Position numbers and translations under genes: made by a program. Of a stretch of 36,774 bases of DNA, positions 8,771-19,061 are shown one piece after another. Source of the stretch: Actinomycetes bacterium. GTDB lineage: Bacteria > Actinomycetota > Acidimicrobiia > Acidimicrobiales > Palsa-688. Below the pieces are notes generated by a model. The model did no database searches and was not told where the DNA came from. It saw only the letters and a list, made by a program, of their open reading frames with translations. Location of the stretch: positions 1 through 36,774 of the forward strand of contig JAJZJY010000003.1 of assembly GCA_021809885.1 (NCBI GenBank), in the 5' to 3' direction. The stretch's first letter is position 1. Each line of letters starts with the position of its first letter.

Positions 8771-11587
8771 CTACATTTCGATAGTAACGTTAGCGTCACT
8801 AAATCCAAGTTGACGAAGGCCTTCGAGCACCACCAATTCAAGGGTTTCTCGCGGGATGCCAGCAAGGCCACCCTCTGCTCGGATCACGAAGTCAACTGTC
8901 ACGTCGGCGCTGGACGCTCCCAACGGGACGACCGCGACCTTCACGACCTCCCGAGCCTTGGTCCCAGGGACCCCGCCGACCCGAATGGTCACAGCCCCGA
9001 CACTGGCGTTCGTACCGGCGCCAGGGTCGGCAATGGTACTTCCACCAGAACCATCGCCAACAGAGCTGCTGATGGTCGTGGTACGCGTCGGTTGCGCGGG
9101 GATTTCGCTAGGCGTTGATGCGTCATCTAGACGCCGGGCCCGTAAGCCCTTTGCGACCCCCGCACGGACCAGCCAGGTGCCCGGTTGGAACTGCACTTCG
9201 TCTGCGGCGACTTGCTCCGCGAAACGGACCAGGGCGTCCTCTGAGTCCCAGGACGACCCGCTGACGAGGCCGAAGAGACCCTTGGCCGCCCCCTCGGCCA
9301 GGGCCTGGCGCAGGACGTCAGGGCTGGTGAGCTTCGGCAGGCGCGGTAGCCGGTAGAAGTAGCCGAGCAGCGTATCGAGTTCGACCGCATCCGTGCCTTC
9401 CGGTAACAGCCCGAAGCGCGCCGCCAGGAGCGCCGCGGGCGCAAGTGCGCTGACCAAGCGGTCCGCGCCCTTCAAGTGGTCAAGGACCCGCTGCCCGACG
9501 AGGGCGTCCACCTTGCCCGGTCCAAGATCGACATGGTCGAGCTTCGCACCACCGCCGTCCCCCTCACCCAGGAGCAATAGGTGCCGGTAAGCCATGGCGA
9601 CCTGCTGTGGAAGGCGCTCTTCGGCCGCCGCGAGACGCTTGGCCAGCTGTTCGCGCTGCTCGGCGTTGAAGCGCCCCAGTCGGTGCTTGTCGTCCCTGAT
9701 GTCCCGCAAGGCCGCTAGGGTCCGTGCCGACCCCCTTGCCTTTGACATTGAAGGGCCGTCGGCAGCGACCAGCATCGCTGCATTCTTGTTGGACCGCCAA
9801 CTGGACCCCCGGTGCTCCAGGAACTCTCGCGAAACCCTGAGGGTTTCGTCGGTCTCGTCCCCGCCGACACGCCAACCGAAGTCGAGCATACCCAGCACTA
9901 GTTGCTGGGTGTCCGGGAGGTCAGCGGAGCCTTCCACCCGAGGCTCGACGCGCAGCTCGAACGAGCTAGGCGCCACCGCGCCCAGTGCTTCCCGCAGCAG
10001 GGCGTCGATCCGGTCGTCAATTATCGCACCTTCACGTTCGAGCACCACCTTGTTCAGGTTGGGCTCGGTCGTAAAGCGGTAACGGCCCCCTTCGAGGCGC
10101 ATGAACCAAAGGGAGTTCTCCAGTGTGTCCCGCACATCCTCGATGAGGCCACGAGACAGCCCGGGACGGCCAACGCCAACCAACATCTGCGCTGCCGAGG
10201 CGCCGAGCACCTTGTCCGAGCCGAACGAATGCAGAAAGGCCGTAGTAGCAAGCCCGGTGGCGAGGCGGAGCTGTTCCACCTGTCCCCCGCGACGGCGGTC
10301 CTCCTCAGGTGCCTTCGAGTCACTTCTGATGATGTCAGCGTTCAGCGCCGACTTGTAGCTCTCACCGGCGAAGCGCACCACTTCTCCCCTGATACCGGCG
10401 TCTGACAGCATCACGTCGCCCGGATGGATGAGTGCCGCCTGGGGGCCCTGTTGCGAGAGCGCCTTTACGGTATGGGCGAGGGTACGCAGCGCGCCCCGGG
10501 TGCGCTGGAACCCCGACAGCGACCCCCACCGGTTGGTAAGGATGTCAACCAGCTCGGGATGGAAAGGGAACGCGCCCGCGAGCCGGTCCCGGTAGGTGGC
10601 TTCACGGTACGCGGCGGGCACGGCGTCACCCAGCGACTCGTACCAGTCGGCATAAGCGTTGGCCACCGCGCGGCGCTCGGCCTCGGGGCCGATGGTCGTG
10701 AACAGGCGCCGATGGAGAATAGGGAAGATGTCGTCACCCTCCACCGGGGTCACGATGTTCTCGGTGCGCCCCACCACCTTGGAGAGGCGCTCGAACATCT
10801 CCTCGCCGTGGAGGCTTGCGTAGTCCTCCAGGTGTGACGAAGTGAGTGTGGCAACGACGGCCGCGCCCGGGACACTGGCAGCCGCGGTGCATAGCTCCTT
10901 GATGAACGTGAGCGTGACAGAGGCCAGGTTGCCTTCTCCCGCACCGACCGGCAAAGCCTTGGTCAGGTACTGGAGCGCCTCGTCGAGCAAGACCACGCAG
11001 GGGGCGTTCGCTTCCAGCAAGGCTGATAACTGCGTGGTCGAAGAGCCCCAGAGCTGGCGGTCCTGGTCCGCAACCTTGGCGTACGCGGCGGCACCACCCA
11101 GACGGTAGGCGAGCTGGCCAAGGAGCGTGTACACCTCGGCGTCGGGGATATCTGGGTCCGGCTTGCCAGCCGAGAGCGCCCCTCCCTCAAGCACGACTAC
11201 CTTTGCCTTCGGGAAGTCTGTTCTGCGCAGGGCCTTGGCCAGTTCGCCAACGAAAGCCGTGCCTGCCACCTTCGTCGGGTCCCTGAAAAGGTGGTATGCC
11301 GCGAGAAGCGTGTGCGTCTTGCCGCCACCGAACTCGGTCTGGAGCCGGTAGACGCCGGCGGCGGACATATCACCCGACAGCCGAGCCGTCAGTTCACCTA
11401 GGAAGGACCGTAACGCCTCAGTGAGATAGGTCTTCTCGCAAAAGCTGACTGGGTCCAGGTAGTCAGCAGGCCCGCGCTGGCGGTCCACCAGGCCGAGGTC
11501 CGCTGCAAACAGGGACTCGTCGAACGAACCGTCGGCGATGTCCCTTCTCGGCTCGGCGACCTCACGCCAAGGAGGCAGCATGCTCAT
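8771..11587 (-). CDS. DUF499 / COG1483-like AAA+ ATPase, part of methylase-helicase defence operon
   Basis: 938 aa; Walker A TEFGGGKTHTLLAAYHLF; Walker B CVVLLDEALQYL. Last gene of a same-strand operon with helicase and methylase. Confidence 0.85.
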   Translation of the reverse strand: MSMLPPWREVAEPRRDIADGSFDESLFAADLGLVDRQRGPADYLDPVSFCEKTYLTEALRSFLGELTARLSGDMSAAGVYRLQTEFGGGKTHTLLAAYHLFRDPTKVAGTAFVGELAKALRRTDFPKAKVVVLEGGALSAGKPDPDIPDAEVYTLLGQLAYRLGGAAAYAKVADQDRQLWGSSTTQLSALLEANAPCVVLLDEALQYLTKALPVGAGEGNLASVTLTFIKELCTAAASVPGAAVVATLTSSHLEDYASLHGEEMFERLSKVVGRTENIVTPVEGDDIFPILHRRLFTTIGPEAERRAVANAYADWYESLGDAVPAAYREATYRDRLAGAFPFHPELVDILTNRWGSLSGFQRTRGALRTLAHTVKALSQQGPQAALIHPGDVMLSDAGIRGEVVRFAGESYKSALNADIIRSDSKAPEEDRRRGGQVEQLRLATGLATTAFLHSFGSDKVLGASAAQMLVGVGRPGLSRGLIEDVRDTLENSLWFMRLEGGRYRFTTEPNLNKVVLEREGAIIDDRIDALLREALGAVAPSSFELRVEPRVEGSADLPDTQQLVLGMLDFGWRVGGDETDETLRVSREFLEHRGSSWRSNKNAAMLVAADGPSMSKARGSARTLAALRDIRDDKHRLGRFNAEQREQLAKRLAAAEERLPQQVAMAYRHLLLLGEGDGGGAKLDHVDLGPGKVDALVGQRVLDHLKGADRLVSALAPAALLAARFGLLPEGTDAVELDTLLGYFYRLPRLPKLTSPDVLRQALAEGAAKGLFGLVSGSSWDSEDALVRFAEQVAADEVQFQPGTWLVRAGVAKGLRARRLDDASTPSEIPAQPTRTTTISSSVGDGSGGSTIADPGAGTNASVGAVTIRVGGVPGTKAREVVKVAVVPLGASSADVTVDFVIRAEGGLAGIPRETLELVVLEGLRQLGFSDANVTIEM

Positions 11588-11657
11588 CGAGAGTTCTCCT
11601 TTGCGGTCCGTTCACGCGATGGGTACGCCACGCTCTCACGGTGAACGCTGGCTAGCA

Positions 11658-14378
11658 TCACTTCTGCCCCCGCTGGAACAACGACGGTTGCCCGGGGCAG
11701 AAGAGCCGAGCCTGCCCAGGCTCGAACAGAGTCAGTTCCTCGACCGTCGAAGTCGACCTAGCTGCGGCCTCTGACAGCGCGTCCCGGTTGCCAGTGAGCC
11801 CGAGCAACATCGTGCGCTCTTTGTCAGCTTCTGGAAGGATTTCCGCAAGCATCCGGGCCGCCGCCCAGAAGCCCGGCTCGTTGCCCATCCCGGTAGCCCC
11901 GAGCACAGATTCCAGCTCCTTTCGGCGACCACCGTCCCACAACTGGCACGCTAGGTGGAGCACGTCTACCAATGCCGGAGAGGCTGTGAGCTTGAAACCC
12001 TTACGGTCCTGCGGCCCGAGCAGGCTGAAGTTGGAACCAGCCTGGCGTGCAAAACCGCTACCGCGGCAGAGGTGGCCCAGGTCAACGTCGAAGGCTCGTT
12101 CCAGCTTGTAAGCCTCGTCCGCTGGGATCGATGCACTTTGATAGGCCCAGCGCCATGTGAGGTAGAAAAGCGACTCTTGATCGAGAGCTGAAAGGGACTC
12201 GGTTCCGAGGAGGCGGCGCATCGCGTGGTGTGCAACCGCCCTCCGTGCGAGCACCATCAACTCAGCAACACTGACCTCCTCGCCGGAGAGCTTGACGACA
12301 TGGCCGTACTGGGCAAAGACCTCGAATGCCGGGCCGATGGCCGACACAAAGTAATCAGCACCAGTCAGTCCCATCTCCTCGAAGTCGCTCAGCCGCTCAG
12401 CGATGCGTTGCTCCAAGGAGCGCACTACATCGTCGTAGAAGCCCTCCATTTCCGCCTCTTGACGGCGGCACACTAGTACGACTGACGAGCCAAGTACGGC
12501 GCTTATCTGTGCCGTGCTGCGCGCCTCGCGCTCAGAACGCATCGGCCACGATGTCGTAACCACCAGATTCGCGGCGCGCAGCGCCGTGAGGAGACGTTCC
12601 CAAGCCTCCACGTCTGTATGAGCGAACACGATCGCAACGAGGCCATCTGGCTTCACAACCCGCGTCATCTCGGCTAGAGCTGCTTGAAGTCGCCTTTCGA
12701 ACTCGTCATGGGATACGTACTCCGGCGACTGCTTATCCGCCCGACTCTCGATAATTTCCTGATTCTTTGGAGTAAGGGGTGTTGCGAACACTGCCGGGTA
12801 CAGATGACCGACGGAACGTTTGAGCCATACATAGAAGAAATCAGACAGGTCTCCGTATTGGATAGCATCATAATATGGGGGGTCAACTATGACGCCGTCG
12901 AACGTGCCATCGGCAAACGCCAGATGTTGAGCGTCTCCGCGCAAAGTGGCAACTTTAGTTGAGTCGATGAGTGAGCAGTGGCGCACAGCAAGTTCTACCC
13001 ACTTGATGTGCGACTCCCATATACCTCCCTTAGGCTGGAAGACATCGGTCTCCACATAATCCCAAACCATGGCAATGGCCTGCCGTGCAAAAGTGCCGCG
13101 TAGGAACTCACCAGAAGTGGCCCAACTGGTGAAGGCCGAATTGTAATCAGCAATCTTGTCGATCATGAACCCTAGATATGTGACGACAGCAAGTGCCCGT
13201 TCGGGCTCCATACCCTCCGACACCATTTCGCTATAGGCGGCGCGGACGGCTTCGCAGAGAGATCCGAGGACGAAGAGTTGGCGATCGTTGAAGAGCCCTC
13301 GAAACGTATCGATACCATACACAAGATTGCCGTAGCGGCGGTACTGCGACTTAACCATTGGCTCATCGGGCATGGCGGAAGTTCCGTCAGACAAGTCCTC
13401 CAGCTCGTCGAGAAGATCGGTAGCGAGGCGGTCGGCGCCATCCACCTCATCCGGCCGCGGAGATCGGTAGACCCGGTTGCCAGGATCGACGTCCAGCACA
13501 GCGTAAAGGCGACGCCCAAAACCGGTCTTCTTGCCATAGCTCCGGACGTCTTTGGCCACCGTGGACGTGCCGCAGGCAGGGCACGTAACCGAACTGGCCT
13601 TCACCGTCCCGTCGTCTAGAGACGCCCCCTTGGGTGGTTGGCCGCTTAGAATCTGGAGGTCGATCTCGCCTAGCCGTGCGTTTACCTTTACCCATGCCTT
13701 GCGGCGGTTGCTATTAGCCAACCAGAACGACGAGAGCAGCGGGACTTCGGCTCGACACGACGGGTTCGGGCACGACATGGTCCGCGCCCAGAAGTAAACG
13801 GCGGGTCGGCGCCCATCGGGGCCGGCCGGGAACACCTTTGCCAGTTTCGGCTCGACCCTCTCCCGCACCCAACCAGCCCACTTGACGAAGTCGTCGGCCA
13901 GCGGGTTGCCGCCAAGTTGCCCGGAGTGCCCAAATCGCTGAGGGTATTCCAGAACGCACTTTTCGATGAGGTGGGCAACCGGGTTCAAGTCCACCGCCGT
14001 CACGTCACAACCCAATCGGAGGGCTTCGAGCGGTATCGCCCCACCGCCGGCAAAGCAGTCGAGCACCTTGGGTGGCCCGTCCGGGTACGCCTCAGCTAGG
14101 AGCTTGCGGAGGGGGTCGATCTTGTCGTCACGGACTGAGGCCTCGAACGGCGCCGCAGCGGCAATGAGCTTGAGGATGTCTTTTCGTTGTTCCTCGTGTC
14201 CAGGGTCAGGTAGTAGCGTACCGAAAACGACCGCACGGCTCATTGCCAAGGGCCGACGCGCCCACCATAGGTGCATAGTCGAAATATGGCCATGGCGTAA
14301 CGATTTCTCGCGGGCCGACTCCTGGTTCACTTCCTTGAGGGGCAGTTCGACCTCGATCAAGCGCCGGTCGTTCGTCAT
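11658..14378 (-). CDS. DUF1156 / COG1743-like adenine-specific DNA methyltransferase with Zn-ribbon
   Basis: N-terminus IEVELPLKEVNQESAREKSLRHGHISTMHLWWARRPLAMSRA; SAM motif CFAGGGAIPLEALRLG; catalytic DPPYYDAIQYGDLSDFFYVWLKR; Cys clusters CPNPSCRAE and CPACGTS. Confidence 0.92.
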   Translation of the reverse strand: MTNDRRLIEVELPLKEVNQESAREKSLRHGHISTMHLWWARRPLAMSRAVVFGTLLPDPGHEEQRKDILKLIAAAAPFEASVRDDKIDPLRKLLAEAYPDGPPKVLDCFAGGGAIPLEALRLGCDVTAVDLNPVAHLIEKCVLEYPQRFGHSGQLGGNPLADDFVKWAGWVRERVEPKLAKVFPAGPDGRRPAVYFWARTMSCPNPSCRAEVPLLSSFWLANSNRRKAWVKVNARLGEIDLQILSGQPPKGASLDDGTVKASSVTCPACGTSTVAKDVRSYGKKTGFGRRLYAVLDVDPGNRVYRSPRPDEVDGADRLATDLLDELEDLSDGTSAMPDEPMVKSQYRRYGNLVYGIDTFRGLFNDRQLFVLGSLCEAVRAAYSEMVSEGMEPERALAVVTYLGFMIDKIADYNSAFTSWATSGEFLRGTFARQAIAMVWDYVETDVFQPKGGIWESHIKWVELAVRHCSLIDSTKVATLRGDAQHLAFADGTFDGVIVDPPYYDAIQYGDLSDFFYVWLKRSVGHLYPAVFATPLTPKNQEIIESRADKQSPEYVSHDEFERRLQAALAEMTRVVKPDGLVAIVFAHTDVEAWERLLTALRAANLVVTTSWPMRSEREARSTAQISAVLGSSVVLVCRRQEAEMEGFYDDVVRSLEQRIAERLSDFEEMGLTGADYFVSAIGPAFEVFAQYGHVVKLSGEEVSVAELMVLARRAVAHHAMRRLLGTESLSALDQESLFYLTWRWAYQSASIPADEAYKLERAFDVDLGHLCRGSGFARQAGSNFSLLGPQDRKGFKLTASPALVDVLHLACQLWDGGRRKELESVLGATGMGNEPGFWAAARMLAEILPEADKERTMLLGLTGNRDALSEAAARSTSTVEELTLFEPGQARLFCPGQPSLFQRGQK

Positions 14379-17300
14379 GCTCGCGCTCCCTTGGCTGCTT
14401 CGATCACGGGTTCAGGCTCGACCCGGTAGCGGACATCGAGGGAGGGCTGCCATGCGCTCGCCAGGGCCTTGACCGGGTTCTGGACCCTGTATAGGCGCGG
14501 CGCCGGTCCCGAACAGTCCAGGACGACATAAAGCCAGTAATCATCTCCCAGCTCTTGGCTCTTGGCGAACTCGCTCCAGGTCAGCTCCACACGGGCCACC
14601 CCGGCTCGGCCCTTGACCTCGATGCAGCGACGTTCTCCGCTCAGCGTAGAGAGGAGGTCGAAGCCGACGTTGTCGGCCTCGACAGACCGGACGGCGGCGC
14701 CGCGGGCCTCCTCGTAGCGGCGCGCCACTCCTACGGCAACCTGCTCCACGTCCGCGTCGCCCTCGGCCGAGCTTCCGGTCCCCGAGCCCTCCCCACTAGG
14801 CAACGGCAAGAGGAGTGCGCTCCCTATAACGGTCACATCGCCCCGGCTGACGCTGCGACCGCGCGCTGCCTCGGCTAGGCGGCTGTCCCTTCGCTGCTCC
14901 AATTGTGCCTTGTTCAGCTCGGCGATGCGCAGGCGTCCTTCAGCGCCGTGGGCCGAGCGCTCGACATCCTCCTCAGCCGCTATGGCCGCCGTATCAGCCT
15001 CCGCCAGCAGGGCGCTGAAAGAGCGCCGCAGGAAATCCTCCTGGACGTCCGCCACGTGCTCGCGCTCCGCCTTTACCTCCAAGAAGTGCCGTTCGAAGAG
15101 GTGCTGGCGCGCCCACATGAGCAGGTCCTGGTCGGCGCGGGGGGCGACGACTGGCCGATGTGAGCTTTCATCCGGGCCGCGCGCGTCGCCGCTCGGGGAC
15201 ACCAGGTCGAATAGCGACGCCGCCCGGGCCGGCTCGGTACTGCCGTCGACGCCCACGCGAGCCGCGGCAAGGGCTCGGTGCACCAGCTCGCCGTTGCCGT
15301 CGACGACATCGCCGACCATGAACCGCAGAACAGCCGGCTTCGCCAGGTCAGGGTCGAAAAAGATGCCGCCTTTGGCAACCTCCCTGGCAGTGTTCTCGAT
15401 CACGTAGCCAACGAGGGCGTCGAAGAGAGGGTGCCCGGGCCCGCACAGCTCGGCTGCGGGGAGGCTCGCCTCCTCGTCGCTCCGGCGAGGACGGAGCGCG
15501 ACGGCCTTGTCGAACGTCAGCCGCTTGTACTCCGGGGCGATCTTGCGCAGTGCGGAGCCGGTGCGGCTGCGGGCCACCAGGACGTCCGGCGAGCGGTCCA
15601 CCCGTAACGTACCGGGGTCGAGGCGGTGGGTCACCTTGCCGCCGGCGTAAGAGACGGCTTCGGTGAAGAACCGCTCGAAGTACGCCGGCGGCAAGCGCCG
15701 CTCCTCGGCGCGCTCGGCCCGGTCCCGCTCGGTCTCCCAGTCGAGGTGATGCCGGGCTAGGGCGTTCTGGAGCAATGCCTCAGCCCTGGCTTTGGTGGCC
15801 GGGTCCACCTGGTCGCCATGGAACTCGGCCGCCGCCTCCTCCTTCGTAAGCTCCCCCACCAAGACCTTCTCCAATAGGTCCCTGAGGTTGGTGCCGATGG
15901 CCTGGCCCACGACGTCGAAGACCTTGTCACCGAGCGCCACACCCATGTTCTCCATCTTCTTCAACAACAAATTGAGGACGTAACCCTCCCTAGTGTTGGT
16001 GGCCACCAGATTGAAGATGTAGACGTCGTCGGTCTGGCCGATGCGGTGGATGCGGCCCATACGCTGTTCGAGCCGGTTGGGGTTCCACGGGATGTCGTAG
16101 TTGACCATCAAGTGGCAGAACTGGAGGTTGATGCCCTCGCCGGCTGCCTCGGTGGCAACCATGATCTGGGCTGTCTCCCTGAAGTAGCGCTCCGATTCGA
16201 TGCGCTCGGCAAGCTTCATCTGGCCATGGATCTGGGCGACGGCGAAGTCCTTGGAGAGGTTCTCCACTAGATAATCGAGAGTGTCTTTATGCTCGGTGAA
16301 GATGAGCAGCTGCGTGCGGCGGTCCTCTTTGAGCCCGGAGTTGTGCACTAGGTCGAGCAGCTCTGTGAGCTTGCGCTCGCTGCGTTTGCCCTCAACGTCC
16401 TGCGCCATGGCCAGAAGAGGGACTAGGGCCTCGCGCTCGGCCTCCAGCTCGGCCACGGTGTCGGGGAGCCATTCCTCAAGCGCCGCCTCCTCCAGCCTCC
16501 AACGCTCGTCCTCGTCAAGCTCTTCGAGGTCCTCCTCATTGGGCAGGAGCGACCTTTGGAACGCCTTGCGCTTGCGCAGGTACTCGGCCGGGTCGGCGAT
16601 GGCCTTTTCCACTCGGTCCAGCCGACGCTCCAAGGTCCGGCGGATGGCCCGGGTACTCGACGCGACCCGTCGTTGCATGGTGGCCAGGGCGAAGCCGGCG
16701 GTCAGCTTCGTGTAGTCGCCGCGGATCTCCTTCAACTTGCGAGACACGAAATCGGTGACGGCCTCGTAAAGCTGCCATTCGTCGCCCGCCAGTTCGTACT
16801 CCACCCGCTGGGGGTGCCGGTCCTTGAACAGCTTCCGGCCCGCCATGTCGGTCATGATCTCCTTGGAGACCTTGCGGTAGGACTGCGGCGGCACTTTGAA
16901 GCGCTTTGGAGGCGGGCAACGGTCCCCCCAGGCGTCCATGTCGAGAAGCCGCAACAGCCCCCAGAGGCTCTCGTTGCGCCCCGAGTGCGGGGTGGCCGTC
17001 ATGAGCACGAGCCGGTGGCTCTTGCGAGCCACAACCTCGGCCGCCTTGTAGCGGTCGCTCTTGTTCTTGATGTAACCCTTGGCGTCCACTGAGAGGGTGA
17101 AGCCGTGGGCTTCGTCGATGACGGCGAGGTCCCAGTCTCGCTCAGCCGCCTTCAGGGCTTCGAGCGCCCGCTCGGTACGCAAGAAGTCGCGGCTCACCAC
17201 CACCCGGTCGTAGGCGTCCCAGGGGTTCTCCGTAGGCGAGGCGTCGAAGTGGGAGGCGGCAAGTTCGATGAAGGTGAGGTCGAAGCGCTCGCCCAGCTCC

Positions 17301-17797
17301 CTGACCCACTGAGGCCGAAGGTTGGCCGGGGTCACCACGAGCAAGCGGTCCCCCGCGCGCCGAAGGACCAGCTCTTTCATGTAGAGCCCGGCCATGATCG
17401 TTTTGCCGGCCCCAGGGTCGTCCGCCAACAGGTAGCGAAGCCGCGGCTCTTTCAAGAAGCAGTCGTAGACGGCTTCGAGCTGGTGGGGAAACGGGCTGAT
17501 GTTCGACACCGCCAAGGCCGCCATCTCGTGACCGAACGCCACCTGGATGCGATGGGCTTCTATCCCAAGGCGGAACAGGACCGGGTCCCCGTCGAAGCGC
17601 AGCTCTGCCGGCGTCTCGAAAACCTCGACGGCAGCAAGCTCGCTCTCGGCCAGCACATGTTTGCCGGTACCCGAGGGACCGTCGTAGAAGAAGTGCCAGT
17701 ACGTCCCCGGGGTCACCGCTACCAAGGTGACGACCTCGGAGCGGCCCGGGAAACGGACTCGCGCCTCGGGCCTCAACCTGTCGAGGTCGAGCGTCAC
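14375..17797 (-). CDS. SNF2/SWI2-type helicase with C-terminal DUF3883-like domain
   Basis: LLADDPGAGKTIMAGLYMKEL, LAVIDEAHGFT, LMTATPHSGR, ATEAAGEGINLQFCHLMVNYDIPWNPNRLEQRMGRIHRIGQ. C-terminus VGFDLLSTLSGERRCIEVKGRAGVARVELTWSEFAKSQELGDDYWLYVV is DUF3883-like. The ORF extends to 17950; GTG at 17797 is chosen because the extra 51 aa look non-coding. The stop overlaps the methylase ATG (14375-14378). Confidence 0.9.
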   Translation of the reverse strand: MTLDLDRLRPEARVRFPGRSEVVTLVAVTPGTYWHFFYDGPSGTGKHVLAESELAAVEVFETPAELRFDGDPVLFRLGIEAHRIQVAFGHEMAALAVSNISPFPHQLEAVYDCFLKEPRLRYLLADDPGAGKTIMAGLYMKELVLRRAGDRLLVVTPANLRPQWVRELGERFDLTFIELAASHFDASPTENPWDAYDRVVVSRDFLRTERALEALKAAERDWDLAVIDEAHGFTLSVDAKGYIKNKSDRYKAAEVVARKSHRLVLMTATPHSGRNESLWGLLRLLDMDAWGDRCPPPKRFKVPPQSYRKVSKEIMTDMAGRKLFKDRHPQRVEYELAGDEWQLYEAVTDFVSRKLKEIRGDYTKLTAGFALATMQRRVASSTRAIRRTLERRLDRVEKAIADPAEYLRKRKAFQRSLLPNEEDLEELDEDERWRLEEAALEEWLPDTVAELEAEREALVPLLAMAQDVEGKRSERKLTELLDLVHNSGLKEDRRTQLLIFTEHKDTLDYLVENLSKDFAVAQIHGQMKLAERIESERYFRETAQIMVATEAAGEGINLQFCHLMVNYDIPWNPNRLEQRMGRIHRIGQTDDVYIFNLVATNTREGYVLNLLLKKMENMGVALGDKVFDVVGQAIGTNLRDLLEKVLVGELTKEEAAAEFHGDQVDPATKARAEALLQNALARHHLDWETERDRAERAEERRLPPAYFERFFTEAVSYAGGKVTHRLDPGTLRVDRSPDVLVARSRTGSALRKIAPEYKRLTFDKAVALRPRRSDEEASLPAAELCGPGHPLFDALVGYVIENTAREVAKGGIFFDPDLAKPAVLRFMVGDVVDGNGELVHRALAAARVGVDGSTEPARAASLFDLVSPSGDARGPDESSHRPVVAPRADQDLLMWARQHLFERHFLEVKAEREHVADVQEDFLRRSFSALLAEADTAAIAAEEDVERSAHGAEGRLRIAELNKAQLEQRRDSRLAEAARGRSVSRGDVTVIGSALLLPLPSGEGSGTGSSAEGDADVEQVAVGVARRYEEARGAAVRSVEADNVGFDLLSTLSGERRCIEVKGRAGVARVELTWSEFAKSQELGDDYWLYVVLDCSGPAPRLYRVQNPVKALASAWQPSLDVRYRVEPEPVIEAAKGARA

Positions 17798-17869
17798 TGT
17801 CGCACCCCCGGAGTATAATCGAACCTCGGCTTCCCCCGGCTCTGCCCCTTCGGCGCGATGGAGGTCACC

Positions 17870-18217
17870 ATGTCGTACGTTGAGCGACTGCTCGCCGGGT
17901 ACCGCTCCGGCCTCGCACACCCGCAAGTCCCAACCGTCTGCGAGCTGCACGCCCGGCTGTGCGAGGTAACCGACCCTACGCAGCGGGGCGAGGCACTAGG
18001 GATGCTGGCAAGGGCACTGACGGGCTTAGACGACCCCGACGTCCCGGGGCCCTCGGACGAACGGTCCGGGGAGATGGGTTCCTCCCTGCCACCGGACGGG
18101 ATGGTCCGGAACGACCGAAGAGCAGCTCGGCCGTCTCTGGCGCTCCAGCGAACCCGGACGTCCGCTGCCGAGGAGAAGGCGCATACGACGGGAGCGGGGC
18201 CGTCTTCCCTGCGGTGA
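17870..18217 (+). CDS. possible small protein divergent from the helicase operon
   Basis: MSYVERLLAGYRSGLAHPQVPTVCELHARLCEVTDPTQRGEALGMLARALTGLDDPD looks protein-like, the rest does not; TATAAT at 17813-17818 upstream on this strand. Confidence 0.35.
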   Translation: MSYVERLLAGYRSGLAHPQVPTVCELHARLCEVTDPTQRGEALGMLARALTGLDDPDVPGPSDERSGEMGSSLPPDGMVRNDRRAARPSLALQRTRTSAAEEKAHTTGAGPSSLR

Positions 18218-18688
18218 TGATCCGTGCGCTGGAACGGAGCCAGCCCTGCACTACGCCGCTGGCAGCATGTGCCATGACAGCCATCAGCATTAGCGATGAC
18301 GCAGGCGCGGGTCGATGTCTCTAGCAGATCGATGAGCATGTTTTCGCAGCTAGAGCCTGGCACGGCATACCTCCGCTCCGAGGTTAGCTGTACAGGGTGA
18401 CCGCGGAGCGCAACCCTCGCGTCTGCGGGCCGCTCCAACTGTGCTGCCTCAGTGGCCTCCCCGGGCCTCCTAGGTACCCAACCCTATGGCTGTCCAGTAG
18501 CCCAACCTTGCCGCCAGCGAGCCGACCCCTTCGCCGCCCGTGCCGGTGCCGATGAGATCCACCGAGGCGGAGACCGTCAGGTCGGGAAACAGGCACGGAG
18601 CAAGCCGCAGCTCGGGCTGTAGCTGGCGTCGGATGGTGGCGAGGGCGGGATGACGCGGGACATCTGTGCGACGGTCACGTCGCAACAC

Positions 18689-18868
18689 CTAAGAGGCCAG
18701 CGGTTTCGTCTGCTGGAGGTAATAGCGCAACGCCACCCGCACGGTTTGGGCCATGGTCCGGTCTTCCTGGACTGAGCGCGCTTTAACGGCTTCATGGAGG
18801 TCGACCGGCAGCCGCACGTACATGGGCTGCGGCTCGCCCCCCTGCTTCGCGTCATTCTTCGTGGCCAT
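18689..18868 (-). CDS. ribbon-helix-helix (RHH) antitoxin/regulator-like protein
   Basis: MATKNDAKQGGEPQPMYVRLPVDLHEAVKARSVQEDRTMAQTVRVALRYYLQQTKPLAS; MYVRLPVDLHEAVKARS...VRVALRYYL is RHH-like. Confidence 0.65.
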   Translation of the reverse strand: MATKNDAKQGGEPQPMYVRLPVDLHEAVKARSVQEDRTMAQTVRVALRYYLQQTKPLAS

Positions 18869-19061
18869 GCAGACAACGATATGCAACATGGCGTTCGGGA
18901 TGGTGGATGCTGGTAGCACAAAAGCCCAGGTCAGAGCAGATCCCACACCGCTGATCGATAGCGCGCGACCATGGTTGCGACATGAAGCATGAAGAAGGCC
19001 AGAGGCACCGGTTCTCCTCGGAACCGTCCGGCGCCCTGGCCACTACTTGGAAGGAGCCATC

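Noticed and set aside
8856-14472. Plus-strand ORFs opposite the DUF499 and DUF1156 genes
   Set aside because: Same antisense GC artefact; no recognisable domains.
14555-17818. Numerous plus-strand ORFs opposite the helicase gene
   Set aside because: Antisense open frames typical of high-GC coding DNA; composition is Arg/Pro/Ser-rich without motifs, while the minus-strand frame has clear helicase motifs.
17858-18438. Gene cluster between the helicase and the RHH gene
   Set aside because: ORFs here overlap on all frames and show no clear motifs; only the 17870 start was kept, at low confidence.
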